64,000 nucleotides of DNA from Amphiplicatus sp046296195. Its GTDB lineage: Bacteria > Pseudomonadota > Alphaproteobacteria > Caulobacterales > Parvularculaceae. Shown here piece by piece: positions 26,070 to 35,020 of the stretch; position 1 is the first letter of the stretch; every line of letters starts with the position of its first letter. The notes beneath the pieces were generated by a model. It saw only the letters and a list, made by a program, of their open reading frames with translations. It had not been told where the DNA came from and ran no database searches. The DNA is taken from positions 62,001 through 126,000 of the forward strand of contig JBKBLR010000004.1 of NCBI GenBank assembly GCA_046296195.1, in the 5' to 3' direction. The position numbers were made by a program, and so were the translations under genes.

Positions 26070-27359
26070 ATGAGGCGCGTCGTCGTCACCGGTCTCGGCA
26101 TGGTCTCGCCGCTGGCGTGCGGCGTCGAGCCGACCTGGCGGCGGCTGATCGCCGGCGAGGCCGGCGGCGGGCGCATCGAGAAGTTCGATGTCACCGACAT
26201 GCCCTGCAAGATCGGGGCGGAGGTGCCGCGGTCGAACGGCTATGGCGGCGGCGCCGAAGCGGGCGCTGACGCCTTCAATCCGGACGACTGGGTGTCGGCT
26301 AAGGAGCAGCGGCGTATTGAGGACTTCATTGTCTTCGGCATCGCCGCGGCGCATATGGCGGTCACCGACTCCGGCCTCGAGTTCAAGACGGCGGAGGAAC
26401 AGGAACGCTCCGGCGTTCTCATTGGCTCCGGCATCGGCGGGCTCGACGGCATCGCCAAGCAGACGCTCGTCCTTCACGAGCAAGGCGTCCGCCGCGTGTC
26501 GCCGTTCTTCATCACCTCGAGCCTGATCAATCTCGTCTCCGGTCAGGTGTCGATCCGCTTCGGGCTCAAAGGGCCGAACCATGCGGTCGTGACGGCATGC
26601 GCGACGGGCGCGCATGCGATCGGCGACGCCGCGCGCCTCATCCAATGGGGCGACGCCGACGTCATGGTCGCGGGCGGCGCGGAATCCGCGATCTGCCCGA
26701 TCGGCTATGCCGGCTTCTGCGCGACGAAAGCGCTGACGACGCATTTTAACAACAATCCGAAAGCCGCCTCGCGGCCCTATGACCGCGACCGCGACGGCTT
26801 CCTGATGGGCGAAGGCGCCGGCGTCCTGATTCTTGAGGAATATGAGCGTGCGAAGGCGCGCGGCGCAAAAATCTATGGCGAGATCATCGGCTACGGCCTC
26901 TCGGGCGACGCCTATCACATCACCGCGCCCGCCGAGGACGGCTCGGGCGGCTATCGCGCGATGAAGATGGCGCTCGACCGCGCGCGGCTCCGGGCGACCG
27001 ACATCGACTATGTGAACGCGCACGGCACGTCGACCCCGCTCGGGGACGAAATCGAGCTCAAGGCCGTCGAGCGCCTGTTCGGCGGCGAGGGCGCGGAAAA
27101 GCTCGTGATGTCCTCGACCAAATCCTCGATCGGCCACCTTCTCGGCGCGGCCGGCGCGGTGGAGGCGATCTTCTCGCTCCTCGCGATTCGCGACGGCGTC
27201 TGCCCGCCGACGCTCAATCTCGACAACCCGACGGTCGACACACGCATCAATCTCGCGCCGAAAAAGGCGGTCAAAAAGACTGTGAACGTCGCCCTGTCGA
27301 ATTCCTTCGGATTTGGCGGCACCAACGCCTCTCTGGTCGTCGCCCGGGTTGACCGCTAA
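26070..27359 (+). CDS. fabF: 3-oxoacyl-[ACP] synthase II
   Basis: Condensing enzyme that elongates acyl-ACP with malonyl-ACP. The 429 residues carry Cys177 in VTACATGAHAIGDAARL, the first catalytic His in VNAHGTSTPLGD and the second in SSTKSSIGHLLGAAGA, with FGFGGTNASLV at the C terminus. It is slightly longer than E. coli FabF because of a Gly/Ala-rich stretch around residues 50-70 (NGYGGGAEAGADAF). It is the last gene of the fab block before mltG. Confidence 0.97.
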   Translation: MRRVVVTGLGMVSPLACGVEPTWRRLIAGEAGGGRIEKFDVTDMPCKIGAEVPRSNGYGGGAEAGADAFNPDDWVSAKEQRRIEDFIVFGIAAAHMAVTDSGLEFKTAEEQERSGVLIGSGIGGLDGIAKQTLVLHEQGVRRVSPFFITSSLINLVSGQVSIRFGLKGPNHAVVTACATGAHAIGDAARLIQWGDADVMVAGGAESAICPIGYAGFCATKALTTHFNNNPKAASRPYDRDRDGFLMGEGAGVLILEEYERAKARGAKIYGEIIGYGLSGDAYHITAPAEDGSGGYRAMKMALDRARLRATDIDYVNAHGTSTPLGDEIELKAVERLFGGEGAEKLVMSSTKSSIGHLLGAAGAVEAIFSLLAIRDGVCPPTLNLDNPTVDTRINLAPKKAVKKTVNVALSNSFGFGGTNASLVVARVDR

Positions 27360-27419
27360 CATCCTGCGATATGGGGCGGCGCGGGCCGGGCATGGTGTCC
27401 GGAGAAAAGAGGCGGGGCG

Positions 27420-28403
27420 GTGAAATCAATCCTATCGGCGGTCGTCGGCCTCGTCCTGATTGTAGCGGTCCTCGTCGGCGCCGCGGGCTGGTTCGCCTGG
27501 CGGGAGGCGACGCGCGAAGGGCCCCTCGAAGAGAGCGTTGTCGTTCTCTTCAAGCCGGGGATGTCGGTCGCCGCGATCGCCGCGGAGCTCAAGAAGGCCG
27601 GCGCCATCCGCAATGAGAAACTGTTCATCGCCGCGGTGCGCGTGCGCGACGAGGCCGGGGCCCTTAAAGCCGGCGAATATGAGATCTCCGCCGGCGCCAG
27701 CGTCTATGATATAATCGACCTCATCGTCCGAGGAAAAAGCATCCTTCACCGGCTGACGGCCCCCGAGGGGCGCACGACGAAGCAGATCCTCGCGCTCGTC
27801 GCCGCTCATGAAGCGCTGGAAGGGGAAATCACGCTCGCCCCCGCCGAGGGCGAACTTCTCCCCGAAACCTATTCCTTCACCCGTGGCGCGACTCGCGACG
27901 GCCTTATCGCGGACATGATGAAGGCGCAGGACGCGGTCATCGACGCGCTCTGGGAGACGCGCGCCAACGATTTGCCCTTCATGACGAAGGAGGAGGCGGT
28001 CATCCTCGCCTCGATCGTCGAGAAGGAAACCGGAATCGCCAGCGAACGTCCGCTGATCGCCGCGGTTTTCGTCAACCGCCTCAAACGCGGCATGCGCCTG
28101 CAGTCCGACCCGACCATCATTTACGGCCTCACCGGCGGCGAGCCGCTCGGGCGCGGCCTGAGGAAGAGCGAACTTGAGCGCGTGACGCCCTACAACACCT
28201 ACGCCGTCGCCGGCCTGCCGCCGACGCCGATCGCCAACCCCGGACGGGCGGCGATCGAGGCGGTGCTCAATCCAGCGGATACGGACTATCTCTTCTTCGT
28301 CGCCGACGGGACCGGCGGGCACGTCTTCGCCCCGACCCTCGAAGAGCACAACCGCAATGTCGCCAAATGGCGGCAGATCGAACGCCAGCAGCAGGAAGGC
28401 TGA
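27420..28403 (+). CDS. mltG: Endolytic murein transglycosylase MltG
   Basis: Membrane-anchored lytic transglycosylase thought to end glycan strand synthesis. It has 327 residues and starts with GTG at 27420. One N-terminal helix (AVVGLVLIVAVLVGAAGWF) is followed by a LysM-like part (about 45-110) and the YceG catalytic domain. The catalytic Glu is in ASIVEKETGIASERPLIAAV, with RLKRGMRLQSDPTIIYGL and NTYAVAGLPPTPIANPGR following. Its position after fabF is common in proteobacteria. Confidence 0.94.
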   Translation: MKSILSAVVGLVLIVAVLVGAAGWFAWREATREGPLEESVVVLFKPGMSVAAIAAELKKAGAIRNEKLFIAAVRVRDEAGALKAGEYEISAGASVYDIIDLIVRGKSILHRLTAPEGRTTKQILALVAAHEALEGEITLAPAEGELLPETYSFTRGATRDGLIADMMKAQDAVIDALWETRANDLPFMTKEEAVILASIVEKETGIASERPLIAAVFVNRLKRGMRLQSDPTIIYGLTGGEPLGRGLRKSELERVTPYNTYAVAGLPPTPIANPGRAAIEAVLNPADTDYLFFVADGTGGHVFAPTLEEHNRNVAKWRQIERQQQEG

Positions 28404-28410
28404 CCCCGGC

Positions 28411-29292
28411 ATGGCGCTCTCTTCGATGACCGGCTTTGCGCGCGGCGAGGGGGCAAGCGGCGACACGCGCTGGACATGGGAGCTCAAGAGCGTCAACGGC
28501 CGCGGCCTCGAGCCGCGTTTCCGTCTGCCGCCGGGACTTGATTTCATCGAGCAGGATTTGCGCAAGGCGCTCTCTGAAAGGTTTTCGCGCGGCTCGTTCA
28601 CGGTCTTTCTGTCCCTCAGGGGCGCAGCGGTCGAGGGCGGCCTCGTCGTCAATCGCGCCGCGCTTCAGTCGGCGATCGCGCTCATACACGAGATCCGCGG
28701 CCTCATTCCGTGCGACCCGCCGCGCGCCGAAGGGATTCTCGCCATCCGCGGCGTCGCGGAAGTGCAGTCCTCGCTCGATGACGAGGACGAGCGCGCCGCG
28801 CTTGCGTCGGCGCTGACGCTGAGCTTCGCCGAAACGGCGGAACTGCTCGCCCAGTCGCGGCGCAAGGAAGGCGAAGTGCTCGAGCGGCTGATCGGGGAGC
28901 TCGTCGATGACATTGAACGGCTTTCGGCGCAGGCGCGCGCCGCCGCATTGGCGGCGGCGGCGGCGACCCGCGACCGCTTCGCCGCGCAGCTTGCAGACCT
29001 GCTTTCCGGCGGCTTCTCCGAGGAGCGCCTGGCGCAGGAAGCCGCGGCGCTCGCCGTAAAGGCCGACGTGCGGGAAGAACTCGACCGGCTCGGCGCCCAT
29101 ATCGAGGCCGCGCGCGCGCTGATCGCCAAAGGCGGCGCCATGGGGCGCCAGCTCGACTTCCTGACGCAAGAGCTTAACCGCGAAGCAAACACCCTGTGCT
29201 CCAAGGCGCAGGACATGGCGCTGAAGCGCATCGGGCTCGACCTCAAGACGGCGGTCGACCGGATGCGTGAGCAGGTTCAGAACGTGGAATGA
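28411..29292 (+). CDS. yicC: YicC family protein (endoribonuclease-like)
   Basis: A 293-residue protein of the YicC family, whose members have been linked to RNA cleavage and stress or stationary-phase phenotypes. The start ATG 28411 gives the conserved SSMTGFARGEG. The C-terminal hallmark LNREANTLCSKAQDMALKRI and VDRMREQVQNVE are present. It lies between mltG (7 bases) and gmk (1 base), the usual context of yicC-gmk pairs. Confidence 0.93.
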   Translation: MALSSMTGFARGEGASGDTRWTWELKSVNGRGLEPRFRLPPGLDFIEQDLRKALSERFSRGSFTVFLSLRGAAVEGGLVVNRAALQSAIALIHEIRGLIPCDPPRAEGILAIRGVAEVQSSLDDEDERAALASALTLSFAETAELLAQSRRKEGEVLERLIGELVDDIERLSAQARAAALAAAAATRDRFAAQLADLLSGGFSEERLAQEAAALAVKADVREELDRLGAHIEAARALIAKGGAMGRQLDFLTQELNREANTLCSKAQDMALKRIGLDLKTAVDRMREQVQNVE

Positions 29293-29293
29293 C

Positions 29294-29938
29294 ATGCCGG
29301 TCACAGCAGCGAAAGTGAAACGGCGCGGATTGATGTTCGTGCTGTCGAGCCCGTCAGGGGCCGGCAAGACCACGCTCGCCGCGCGGCTCCTGAAGGCGGA
29401 TCCGAAATTACGCCTCTCGGTGTCGGCGACGACGCGCGCGCCGCGTCCCGGCGAGGTCGACGGCGAGGACTATCACTTCGTTTCGGAAGAAGAATTCCTG
29501 CGCATGCAGTCGAACGGCGAGTTTCTCGAATCCGCCAAGGTGTTCGGCCATTATTACGGCACGCCGCGCGCGAAGGTCTTTCACGACCTCGAGGAGGGGA
29601 TCGACTATCTCTTCGACATCGACTGGCAGGGCGCCCAGCAGCTTGACAGCCGCGCGCGGGGCGACGTCGTCAAGGTGTTCATCCTGCCGCCGAGCCGCGA
29701 GGAGCTCGAACGCCGTTTGCGCGCCCGCAATCAGGATCCCGAGGATGTCGTACAGGCCCGCATGGCGAAAGCCGACGCCGAGATCTCGCACTGGGCGGAA
29801 TATGAATATGTGATCGTCAACTACGATCTCGACGAATCCGAGGAAATGCTGAAGTCGATTCTTCTCGCCGAGCAGCTTCGTCGCTACCGCCAGGTCGGTC
29901 TCGCCGATCTCGTGCGCGGCATGATCCGCGGCGATTAG
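29294..29938 (+). CDS. gmk: Guanylate kinase
   Basis: Phosphorylates GMP to GDP, 214 residues. The start ATG 29294 is one base after the yicC stop. P-loop SSPSGAGKTTLAARLL, GMP-binding TTRAPRPGEVDGEDYHFVS, and FDIDWQGAQQLDSR are as in the family. With guaA at 8010 the window encodes two steps of guanine nucleotide synthesis. The GC-rich inverted repeat 29947-29972 starts 8 bases after its stop. Confidence 0.97.
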   Translation: MPVTAAKVKRRGLMFVLSSPSGAGKTTLAARLLKADPKLRLSVSATTRAPRPGEVDGEDYHFVSEEEFLRMQSNGEFLESAKVFGHYYGTPRAKVFHDLEEGIDYLFDIDWQGAQQLDSRARGDVVKVFILPPSREELERRLRARNQDPEDVVQARMAKADAEISHWAEYEYVIVNYDLDESEEMLKSILLAEQLRRYRQVGLADLVRGMIRGD

Positions 29939-29946
29939 CGCGGCGT

Positions 29947-29972
29947 GCGCAAAAGCGTAGGCGGTTTTGCGC
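29947..29972 (+). terminator. Inverted repeat after gmk
   Basis: GCGCAAAA and TTTTGCGC form a perfect 8-bp inverted repeat with a 10-base spacer. Read on the plus strand, the right arm supplies a short T-run inside the stem rather than after it, so termination strength is doubtful. The rest of 29973-30154 shows no gene. Confidence 0.3.
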
Positions 29973-30154
29973 GGGTGAGGCGCGCAGCCGCTGACGCCGC
30001 GGCATTCAGAACCTGATCGAGCGCCCTAATCCCGGATCAAGACGCAACGCTCGAGACGGCGTTCTGTGCAATGCGAGAGGCGGACAACGGTCTTCAATCT
30101 TGGTTTGACGCGCATTTTCATCGGAGAACCGCTTCGCACCTTTGGGAACGCTCG

Positions 30155-30868
30155 CTAGCCCTTCGCCGCCGCAAGCTGCAGCGCGCCGGCTTCGTCAGGC
30201 GTCAGGCCGAGGCGGCCGGCGAGTTTTTTCAGGAACGCCGACTCACGGTCATTGAGCTCACCGGCCGAGATGACGGCGGCGGCGTAGAGTTCGGCGGCGT
30301 GGTGGGGCGTCTTCGCCGCGCTGGCGATCAGGCGCAGCGTTTCCTCTTCAGGAATTTCCCCGGCGAGCATGCGCCGTTCGTCCTTGGTGATCTGGGCTTT
30401 GGCTTTCGCGCCGTCGATGATGCGCTGCTCCGCCGCGTCGATCACGCCGTCGGCGTAAGCGGCGGCGAGCATCGTCCGCACGACGGCGAGCGCGAAATCG
30501 GGATCGGATGCGGGGTCGATAGGGAAGCCCGAGGCGCCGGCGTCGCGCACGAGCGTCGTCTCGTCGACTTTCTTGCCGTGGCGTTCCATCCAGGTCTTGT
30601 AAGCGAGCGCGCCGAGCGCTGCGACCGCGCCGGTTTTCGCAATGTCGCCAGTGAGGCGCCGGCCGCCCTTCGAGCCGAGAAGGCCGAGCAGCAGGAGTCC
30701 GCCGGCGCCGGCGGCGATCGCCTGCGTCTTCGGGTCGGCCTTCAGGCGCTCGCGCAGGTTGTCGGCGGCCTTTTTCGCCTTGTCGACCGCGCCGCTGTCG
30801 CGCATCTCGCGCGCAATCTCTTCGGCCTGATGCTGGAGGTCGGCGAGTATCTTGCGGGCGTCGAGCAT
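30155..30868 (-). CDS. DUF533 (YebE-like) membrane protein
   Basis: A 237-residue protein. The N-terminal helix-rich part (about 1-48) precedes one hydrophobic segment (IAAGAGGLLLLGLLG), and GAVAALGALAYKTWMER lies at about 80-96. A TerB-like all-helical domain covers about 120-235, with DPDFALAVVRTMLAAAYADG and ISAGELNDRESAFLKKLAGR. This is the architecture of DUF533/YebE inner-membrane proteins, of unknown function. It is on its own, convergent with gmk. Confidence 0.85.
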   Translation of the reverse strand: MLDARKILADLQHQAEEIAREMRDSGAVDKAKKAADNLRERLKADPKTQAIAAGAGGLLLLGLLGSKGGRRLTGDIAKTGAVAALGALAYKTWMERHGKKVDETTLVRDAGASGFPIDPASDPDFALAVVRTMLAAAYADGVIDAAEQRIIDGAKAKAQITKDERRMLAGEIPEEETLRLIASAAKTPHHAAELYAAAVISAGELNDRESAFLKKLAGRLGLTPDEAGALQLAAAKG

Positions 30869-30941
30869 CGCTCTCTCCTCAAGGCGCGGTCCAACGCATG
30901 TGGGCGTCGCGCAGGCGGATTCAATAGCCCGGCGTTTCGCC

Positions 30942-31661
30942 CTACCGCCGGGGCGCAGCGCGCGCGAGCTCGATGGTGATCGGCGCGCCCGCGCCGCCCG
31001 CTGCAGGCACGGTGACCGTCATGCGGTCGCCCGCGCAAGTGTAGGTGAGGTCGACCTGCGCCACCGGCCCGAAAGCCATCGGCCGGCGGATGTCAATCGG
31101 CCGGCCTTCAGCTTCCTCGACCCCGGTCATCCGCATGACGCCGACGCCGGTCGTCGTCGTGCTGCACAGACGTAAAGTGCCGCTGGCGTCATCGGCTCGC
31201 CAGAGGCCGGCGCCTTTTGCGAGCTGAATGTCCGTTTCGATTGTCATTTGCGTCGAGCGGCCGCGGCGCGATGTCATCTGCAGCCGCACGCGCCGTAGCG
31301 CATTGCGCAGCACGCCTTCGAACGAGCCGTCGCGATTGAAGGTCGCTTCGGCCTCGCCAGGCTCGCAGGCTAGGGGCGTCACGGTCACGCTTTCCATCGA
31401 GGCCAGCGTCGCGATCCAGGAACAATCGGGCCCCCGAACCTGACGCCAGCTGCCGACGACGCAGCCGGCGCGCCGCACCGCGCCGCCGGTCGCGCCGCAT
31501 TCGCCGCACTGGACGGCCTTGTCCGTGCGCGGCTTGATCTTGATCGCGGCCGGCGAGGCCTCGACCGGCATGCCGACGATGCGGAACTCCTTCCGCTCGC
31601 CGCAAGCGACCACGAGGCGCTCTGGCAACGCCGACCAGCGGCCTGGCGCCTCGGAGAACAC
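30942..31661 (-). CDS. C-terminal part of a frameshift-split secreted protein
   Basis: An open frame of 239 residues beginning at GTG 31661. It has no signal peptide but has exported-protein features: a CxxC pair (VQCGEC) and several further Cys (AGCVVG, GPDCSW, PLACEP), then a beta-rich domain resembling small lipocalin or DUF-type folds (EATFNRDGSFEGVL; TIETDIQLAKGAGLW). It begins exactly where the meaningful sequence of the upstream protease-like frame ends, across an AAAA run at 31665-31668. It is best read as that protein's C-terminal part. A genuine GTG start is possible because GAGG lies 7 bases upstream. Confidence 0.6.
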   Translation of the reverse strand: MFSEAPGRWSALPERLVVACGERKEFRIVGMPVEASPAAIKIKPRTDKAVQCGECGATGGAVRRAGCVVGSWRQVRGPDCSWIATLASMESVTVTPLACEPGEAEATFNRDGSFEGVLRNALRRVRLQMTSRRGRSTQMTIETDIQLAKGAGLWRADDASGTLRLCSTTTTGVGVMRMTGVEEAEGRPIDIRRPMAFGPVAQVDLTYTCAGDRMTVTVPAAGGAGAPITIELARAAPRR

Positions 31662-32731
31662 GGATTTTCCTCGCCCATCTTGCCATCGGGCGCGTATTCA
31701 CCGGGCGCGAACTCGACTTTCTGGCGCACGATCGTAAACGCCTTGCGCACGGGGCGCTCGATGTCGGGATCAGCGTCTGGTTCTCCGGTCGTCGTTCCGG
31801 CCGGCGTCAGGGGACGGCGCGAGCCGACGACTCGCCAGCCACTCGGCAGAACGATGCGGTCCTCGACATAGTCCTGCGCGAAGCGATTATACTCGGCCGC
31901 GGTCATCGCGCGGCGCAAACCATCCTCCGCAGCCTCGCCGTCGCGCGCAAGGGCGCCGATGAAGTTGATGAGCCTCGGCAGTCCCTGCTGGTGCAGCCAG
32001 CCGAAGAGCACGATGTTCGCGTAACGCTGTTCATGCAGCGCCTTCGTTTCGCAATTCTCCTCGAAAAGCCCGACGCTCTGCGGCAGGCTTGAGTCCTCCC
32101 AGTCGCCCGGCAGCGCGAAGTCTTCGAACCACTCGGCGGACCCTTCGCGCCACCACGCTGTTCCCTCCTCGTCCCGCGTCTGCTCGGGCCAGGTGTCGAA
32201 CTGGATGCAGTGGAACAGCTCGTGCGCGAGGATGCGCCGCTGCGCGCCCGCCGAAATCTCGCGCGAGGGATAGATGACGATCGGGCAGTCATTGCTGGCG
32301 CTGAGGCGTCGGAAAAATTGCGACGAGGTGCGGGCGTTGGCGACCGCCGAGTGCCGGTGACTGACGGCGGTGATGGTGACCGTCCGCGGCAGCGTTACCG
32401 CGCCGAGAGATCGCATCCGCGCCTCGACCGCTTCGATCACCGTGATGAGCTGCGGCCGCATCGCCAGCGCGCGCTCGCGCGAATTCGCTCCGCTGTCATG
32501 CATCAGGCGCACTGACGTCACGCCGCCCGAATGGCGGATGCGGAATTCCTCAAACAGGCGGCAATCGCCGACGGGATCGTCCGCCGTCCGGCCAAGCCCC
32601 AGGGTGCGATCGAAAGTTTCCGCGCAATAATCGCCGCCCTGGGCGCGCGCCGGCGCCGCCCCCAACAAGATCGAGACTGCGAGCGCGAGCGCCCCGCGCG
32701 TCAAGGTCCAGATCGACATGTTCGCCCCCAT
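31385..32731 (-). CDS. Secreted metalloprotease-like protein, reading frame disrupted after about residue 355
   Basis: Signal peptide (TRGALALAVSILLGAAPARA), then a predicted extracytoplasmic protein. A zinc-protease-like site HELFHCIQ followed about 27 residues on by EGSAEWFEDF suggests a gluzincin-type metallopeptidase (His-Glu..His plus a downstream Glu). Conserved-looking sequence runs to YAPDGKMGEE near residue 355. The remaining roughly 95 residues are Arg/Ser-rich nonsense overlapping another frame. One added A in the AAAA at 31665-31668 would join it in frame to the downstream part, giving about 595 residues. Start codons at 32731 and 32719 are both possible. Confidence 0.6.
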   Translation of the reverse strand: MGANMSIWTLTRGALALAVSILLGAAPARAQGGDYCAETFDRTLGLGRTADDPVGDCRLFEEFRIRHSGGVTSVRLMHDSGANSRERALAMRPQLITVIEAVEARMRSLGAVTLPRTVTITAVSHRHSAVANARTSSQFFRRLSASNDCPIVIYPSREISAGAQRRILAHELFHCIQFDTWPEQTRDEEGTAWWREGSAEWFEDFALPGDWEDSSLPQSVGLFEENCETKALHEQRYANIVLFGWLHQQGLPRLINFIGALARDGEAAEDGLRRAMTAAEYNRFAQDYVEDRIVLPSGWRVVGSRRPLTPAGTTTGEPDADPDIERPVRKAFTIVRQKVEFAPGEYAPDGKMGEENPCSPRRQAAGRRCQSASWSLAASGRSSASSACRSRPRRPRSRSSRARTRPSSAANAARPAARCGAPAASSAAGVRFGGPIVPGSRRWPRWKA

Positions 32732-32764
32732 CAACGGCTCCCTGCCGGCTCCCGCTTTCCGGCT

Positions 32765-33403
32765 TCAATTCAACGCAGCAAGAAACCGATCGGCCTCCGC
32801 CGCCGCATCGCGCAGGGCCGCCGAGGCGTCGCTGGCTGCCTTGCCTGCCGCATCGATACGGCTTGCGCGCGACTTTGCGACGACGCCGCTCGTCGGGTTC
32901 CTGCGCAGCGCTGCGATTTCCTCATTGAGAAGGGTGAGCGCCGGCGAGAGGCGCAAATTCGCCGCGCCGAGCGCGCCGACGAGCCTTTTGTGCGCCTCTC
33001 CTTGCGATTTGAGCCGGCTTGCGGCGGCCTCGCGTTCGGCGGCGGTCTCATAAAGCGCGATCTCCTCCTCCCATTCCCGGAAATAGCGCGCGCCGGAGGC
33101 GCCGACCGTGTCGGCCGAGAGCCGCACATCCTGCGCGGCGACGGCGGCGTCCTGCGCGCCGGCGCGCGCCGCTTCGACCTGGCGCGCAAGGGCGGGGCCG
33201 TCAAGCGCCGTCGCCGCGCCGAGCGCGCTTGCGGCGGAGTCGATCCTTGCGGCGGCGGCGAGCGCATCCTCGCGTGCATCGCGGACGCGGCCTTCAAGAA
33301 CGGTCTTCGCATCGACGCCGCGGCGTTCGAGCGAATCGTAAACGGCGCTGGCGCAGCCGGAGGACACCATCATGAGGGCGGCGAGGAACAGATGGCGACG
33401 CAT
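32765..33403 (-). CDS. DUF2959 lipoprotein
   Basis: A 212-residue predicted lipoprotein: MRRHLFLAALMMVSSGC with the lipobox Cys at 17, supporting ATG 33403. The mature N terminus AVYDSLERRGVDAKTVLEG and RVRDAREDALAA match the start of DUF2959 proteins. The rest is almost entirely long helices with coiled-coil character (ARAGAQDAAVAAQDVRLSAD; GEAHKRLVGALGAANLRL). The function is unknown. It sits 14 bases after the SMP-30 gene and ahead of the split protease-like gene in the same direction. Confidence 0.82.
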   Translation of the reverse strand: MRRHLFLAALMMVSSGCASAVYDSLERRGVDAKTVLEGRVRDAREDALAAAARIDSAASALGAATALDGPALARQVEAARAGAQDAAVAAQDVRLSADTVGASGARYFREWEEEIALYETAAEREAAASRLKSQGEAHKRLVGALGAANLRLSPALTLLNEEIAALRRNPTSGVVAKSRASRIDAAGKAASDASAALRDAAAEADRFLAALN

Positions 33404-33417
33404 CGGAAGTCCCTTCA

Positions 33418-34329
33418 TCAATAGGTGGAGAAATTGAGCGCAAGGCCGGGGCGCGGCCAACGCAGGCGGCCGAGGCGCCCCGTGCCGGAGAGCGTGACAT
33501 AGGCGTCGCGCCGGTCCTTGCCGCCGAAGCAGAGATTGGTCGGGAAAAGGTCCGGCATCGGAACGTGCTCTGTCGCGCCGTCCGGCGCGAAGACGGTGAC
33601 GCCGCCATTGAGCAGCGTTGCAACGCAGACATTGCCGTTCTCCTCGACCGCGAGGCTGTCGAGAAACTGGTAGCCCGGCAGCGTCGCCACGACGCGGCCC
33701 GGCAGGGGTAGCGGCGTCGGCGCGATTTCTCCGGGGACGGCGAGATCGAAAGCGAGCAATCGCGCCGTGAAGGTGTCGGCGACGTAAAGCGTCTTTTCAT
33801 CCGGCGAGAGGCCGACGCCGTTCGGCGACATCAGCGGGTAAGCCGCTTCGACGATTCTCGATCCGTCGGGCCTTGCATAATAGAGGCCGCCATGATCGCG
33901 ATGGCGATGATAGGATTTGCCGAGATCGGTGAACCAGAAGCCGCCGGTCCGGTCGAAGACGAGATCGTTGGGGCCTTTGAGACGGTGACCGCCGGCTTCC
34001 GTATAGAGCGTTTCGATCTTCCCGGACTTCAGGTCGACCGCCTCGATCGAGCCGCCGCGATACCCCGCCGGCGCATCGCCCGAGATCGTCTGCCCCATCA
34101 CCTCGCGCCATTCGAAGCCGCCATTATTGCACACATAGACACGACCGTCGGGCCCGAGCGCGGCGCCGTTCGGACCGCCGGGGATTTCCGCGATCGTCTC
34201 GCGCCGGCCCTCCGGCGTCACCCGCGTCAGCGTCTGGCGCTTGATCTCGACGAGGATCACCGACCCGTCCGGCATGATGACCGGACCTTCCGGGAACTGA
34301 AGACCCTCGGCGATGATCTCGATCGTCAT
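33418..34329 (-). CDS. SMP-30/gluconolactonase/LRE family protein
   Basis: A six-bladed beta-propeller hydrolase of 303 residues, probably a lactonase acting on a sugar lactone. Family motifs are the N-terminal LQFPEGPVIMPDGSVILVEI (metal Glu), GPNGAALGPDGRVYVCNNGG, LKGPNDLVFDRTGGFWFTD (Asn ligand) and SPNGVGLSPDEKTLYVADT (Asn and Asp ligands). It has no signal peptide, hence is cytoplasmic. It is first in the minus-strand row and diverges from lemA. The substrate is not identifiable. Confidence 0.88.
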   Translation of the reverse strand: MTIEIIAEGLQFPEGPVIMPDGSVILVEIKRQTLTRVTPEGRRETIAEIPGGPNGAALGPDGRVYVCNNGGFEWREVMGQTISGDAPAGYRGGSIEAVDLKSGKIETLYTEAGGHRLKGPNDLVFDRTGGFWFTDLGKSYHRHRDHGGLYYARPDGSRIVEAAYPLMSPNGVGLSPDEKTLYVADTFTARLLAFDLAVPGEIAPTPLPLPGRVVATLPGYQFLDSLAVEENGNVCVATLLNGGVTVFAPDGATEHVPMPDLFPTNLCFGGKDRRDAYVTLSGTGRLGRLRWPRPGLALNFSTY

Positions 34330-34440
34330 GGCGTTAACCTTCCTCGCGGCATTGAAGGGCCGGGCGACGCCCCCTAATTAAACCGTTTGACCCGCGCGGG
34401 CGAGTGGCCCCGCGCGGCGTCCTCGCGGAGGGAGACGCCC

Positions 34441-35004
34441 ATGTCAGGCCTTTTGATTTTTCTGATCGTCGCCGTCGTCGTCGTTTTCATCGTCATCGGC
34501 ATTTACAACCGCATCGTCGGGCTCAACCAGCGCGGCGACCAGGCCTTCGCCGACATCGACGTGCAGCTTCGCCAGCGCCATGACCTCATCCCCAACCTCG
34601 TCGAGACGGTGAAGGGCTATGCGAGCCATGAGCGCGGGACGCTCGACGCGGTGATCCAGGCGCGCAACGCCGCCTCCGCGGCCCATGGCCCCGCCGCGCA
34701 GGCGCAGGCCGAAGGCATGCTGAACGCCGCGCTCGGCAAGCTCTTCGCGCTCGCCGAGGCCTATCCGGATCTCAAGGCGAACACGAATTTCCTTGAGCTC
34801 CAGCGCGAGCTCTCCGACGTCGAGAACAAGATCGCAGCGGCGCGCCGGTTCTTCAACAACGCCATCCAGGAATACAACACGGCGATCCAGCAGATCCCCG
34901 GCAATTTCATCGCCCCGCTGGGCGGCTTCAAGCAGCGCGACTTCTTCGAACTGCCGGAGGCCTCGCGCGCGGCCATCGAAGCAGCGCCCGCCGTCAAGTT
35001 CTAG
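34441..35004 (+). CDS. lemA: LemA family protein
   Basis: A 187-residue membrane-anchored protein with an N-terminal helix (LIFLIVAVVVVFIVIGIY) and the LemA core NRIVGLNQRGDQAFADIDVQ and RHDLIPNLVETVKGYASHE. The C-terminal part has AARRFFNNAIQEYNTAI. ATG 34441 is chosen because it directly precedes the membrane helix and follows GGAGGGAGA. LemA and HtpX-like proteases are frequent neighbours; here a racemase gene separates them. Confidence 0.94.
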   Translation: MSGLLIFLIVAVVVVFIVIGIYNRIVGLNQRGDQAFADIDVQLRQRHDLIPNLVETVKGYASHERGTLDAVIQARNAASAAHGPAAQAQAEGMLNAALGKLFALAEAYPDLKANTNFLELQRELSDVENKIAAARRFFNNAIQEYNTAIQQIPGNFIAPLGGFKQRDFFELPEASRAAIEAAPAVKF

Positions 35005-35020
35005 CGCGGGAAGGCGCGGG

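Noticed and set aside
24411..27362. Open frame of over 980 codons on the minus strand opposite fabG, acpP and fabF
   Set aside because: The opposite strand encodes well-conserved fatty acid genes; this is a GC-driven shadow.
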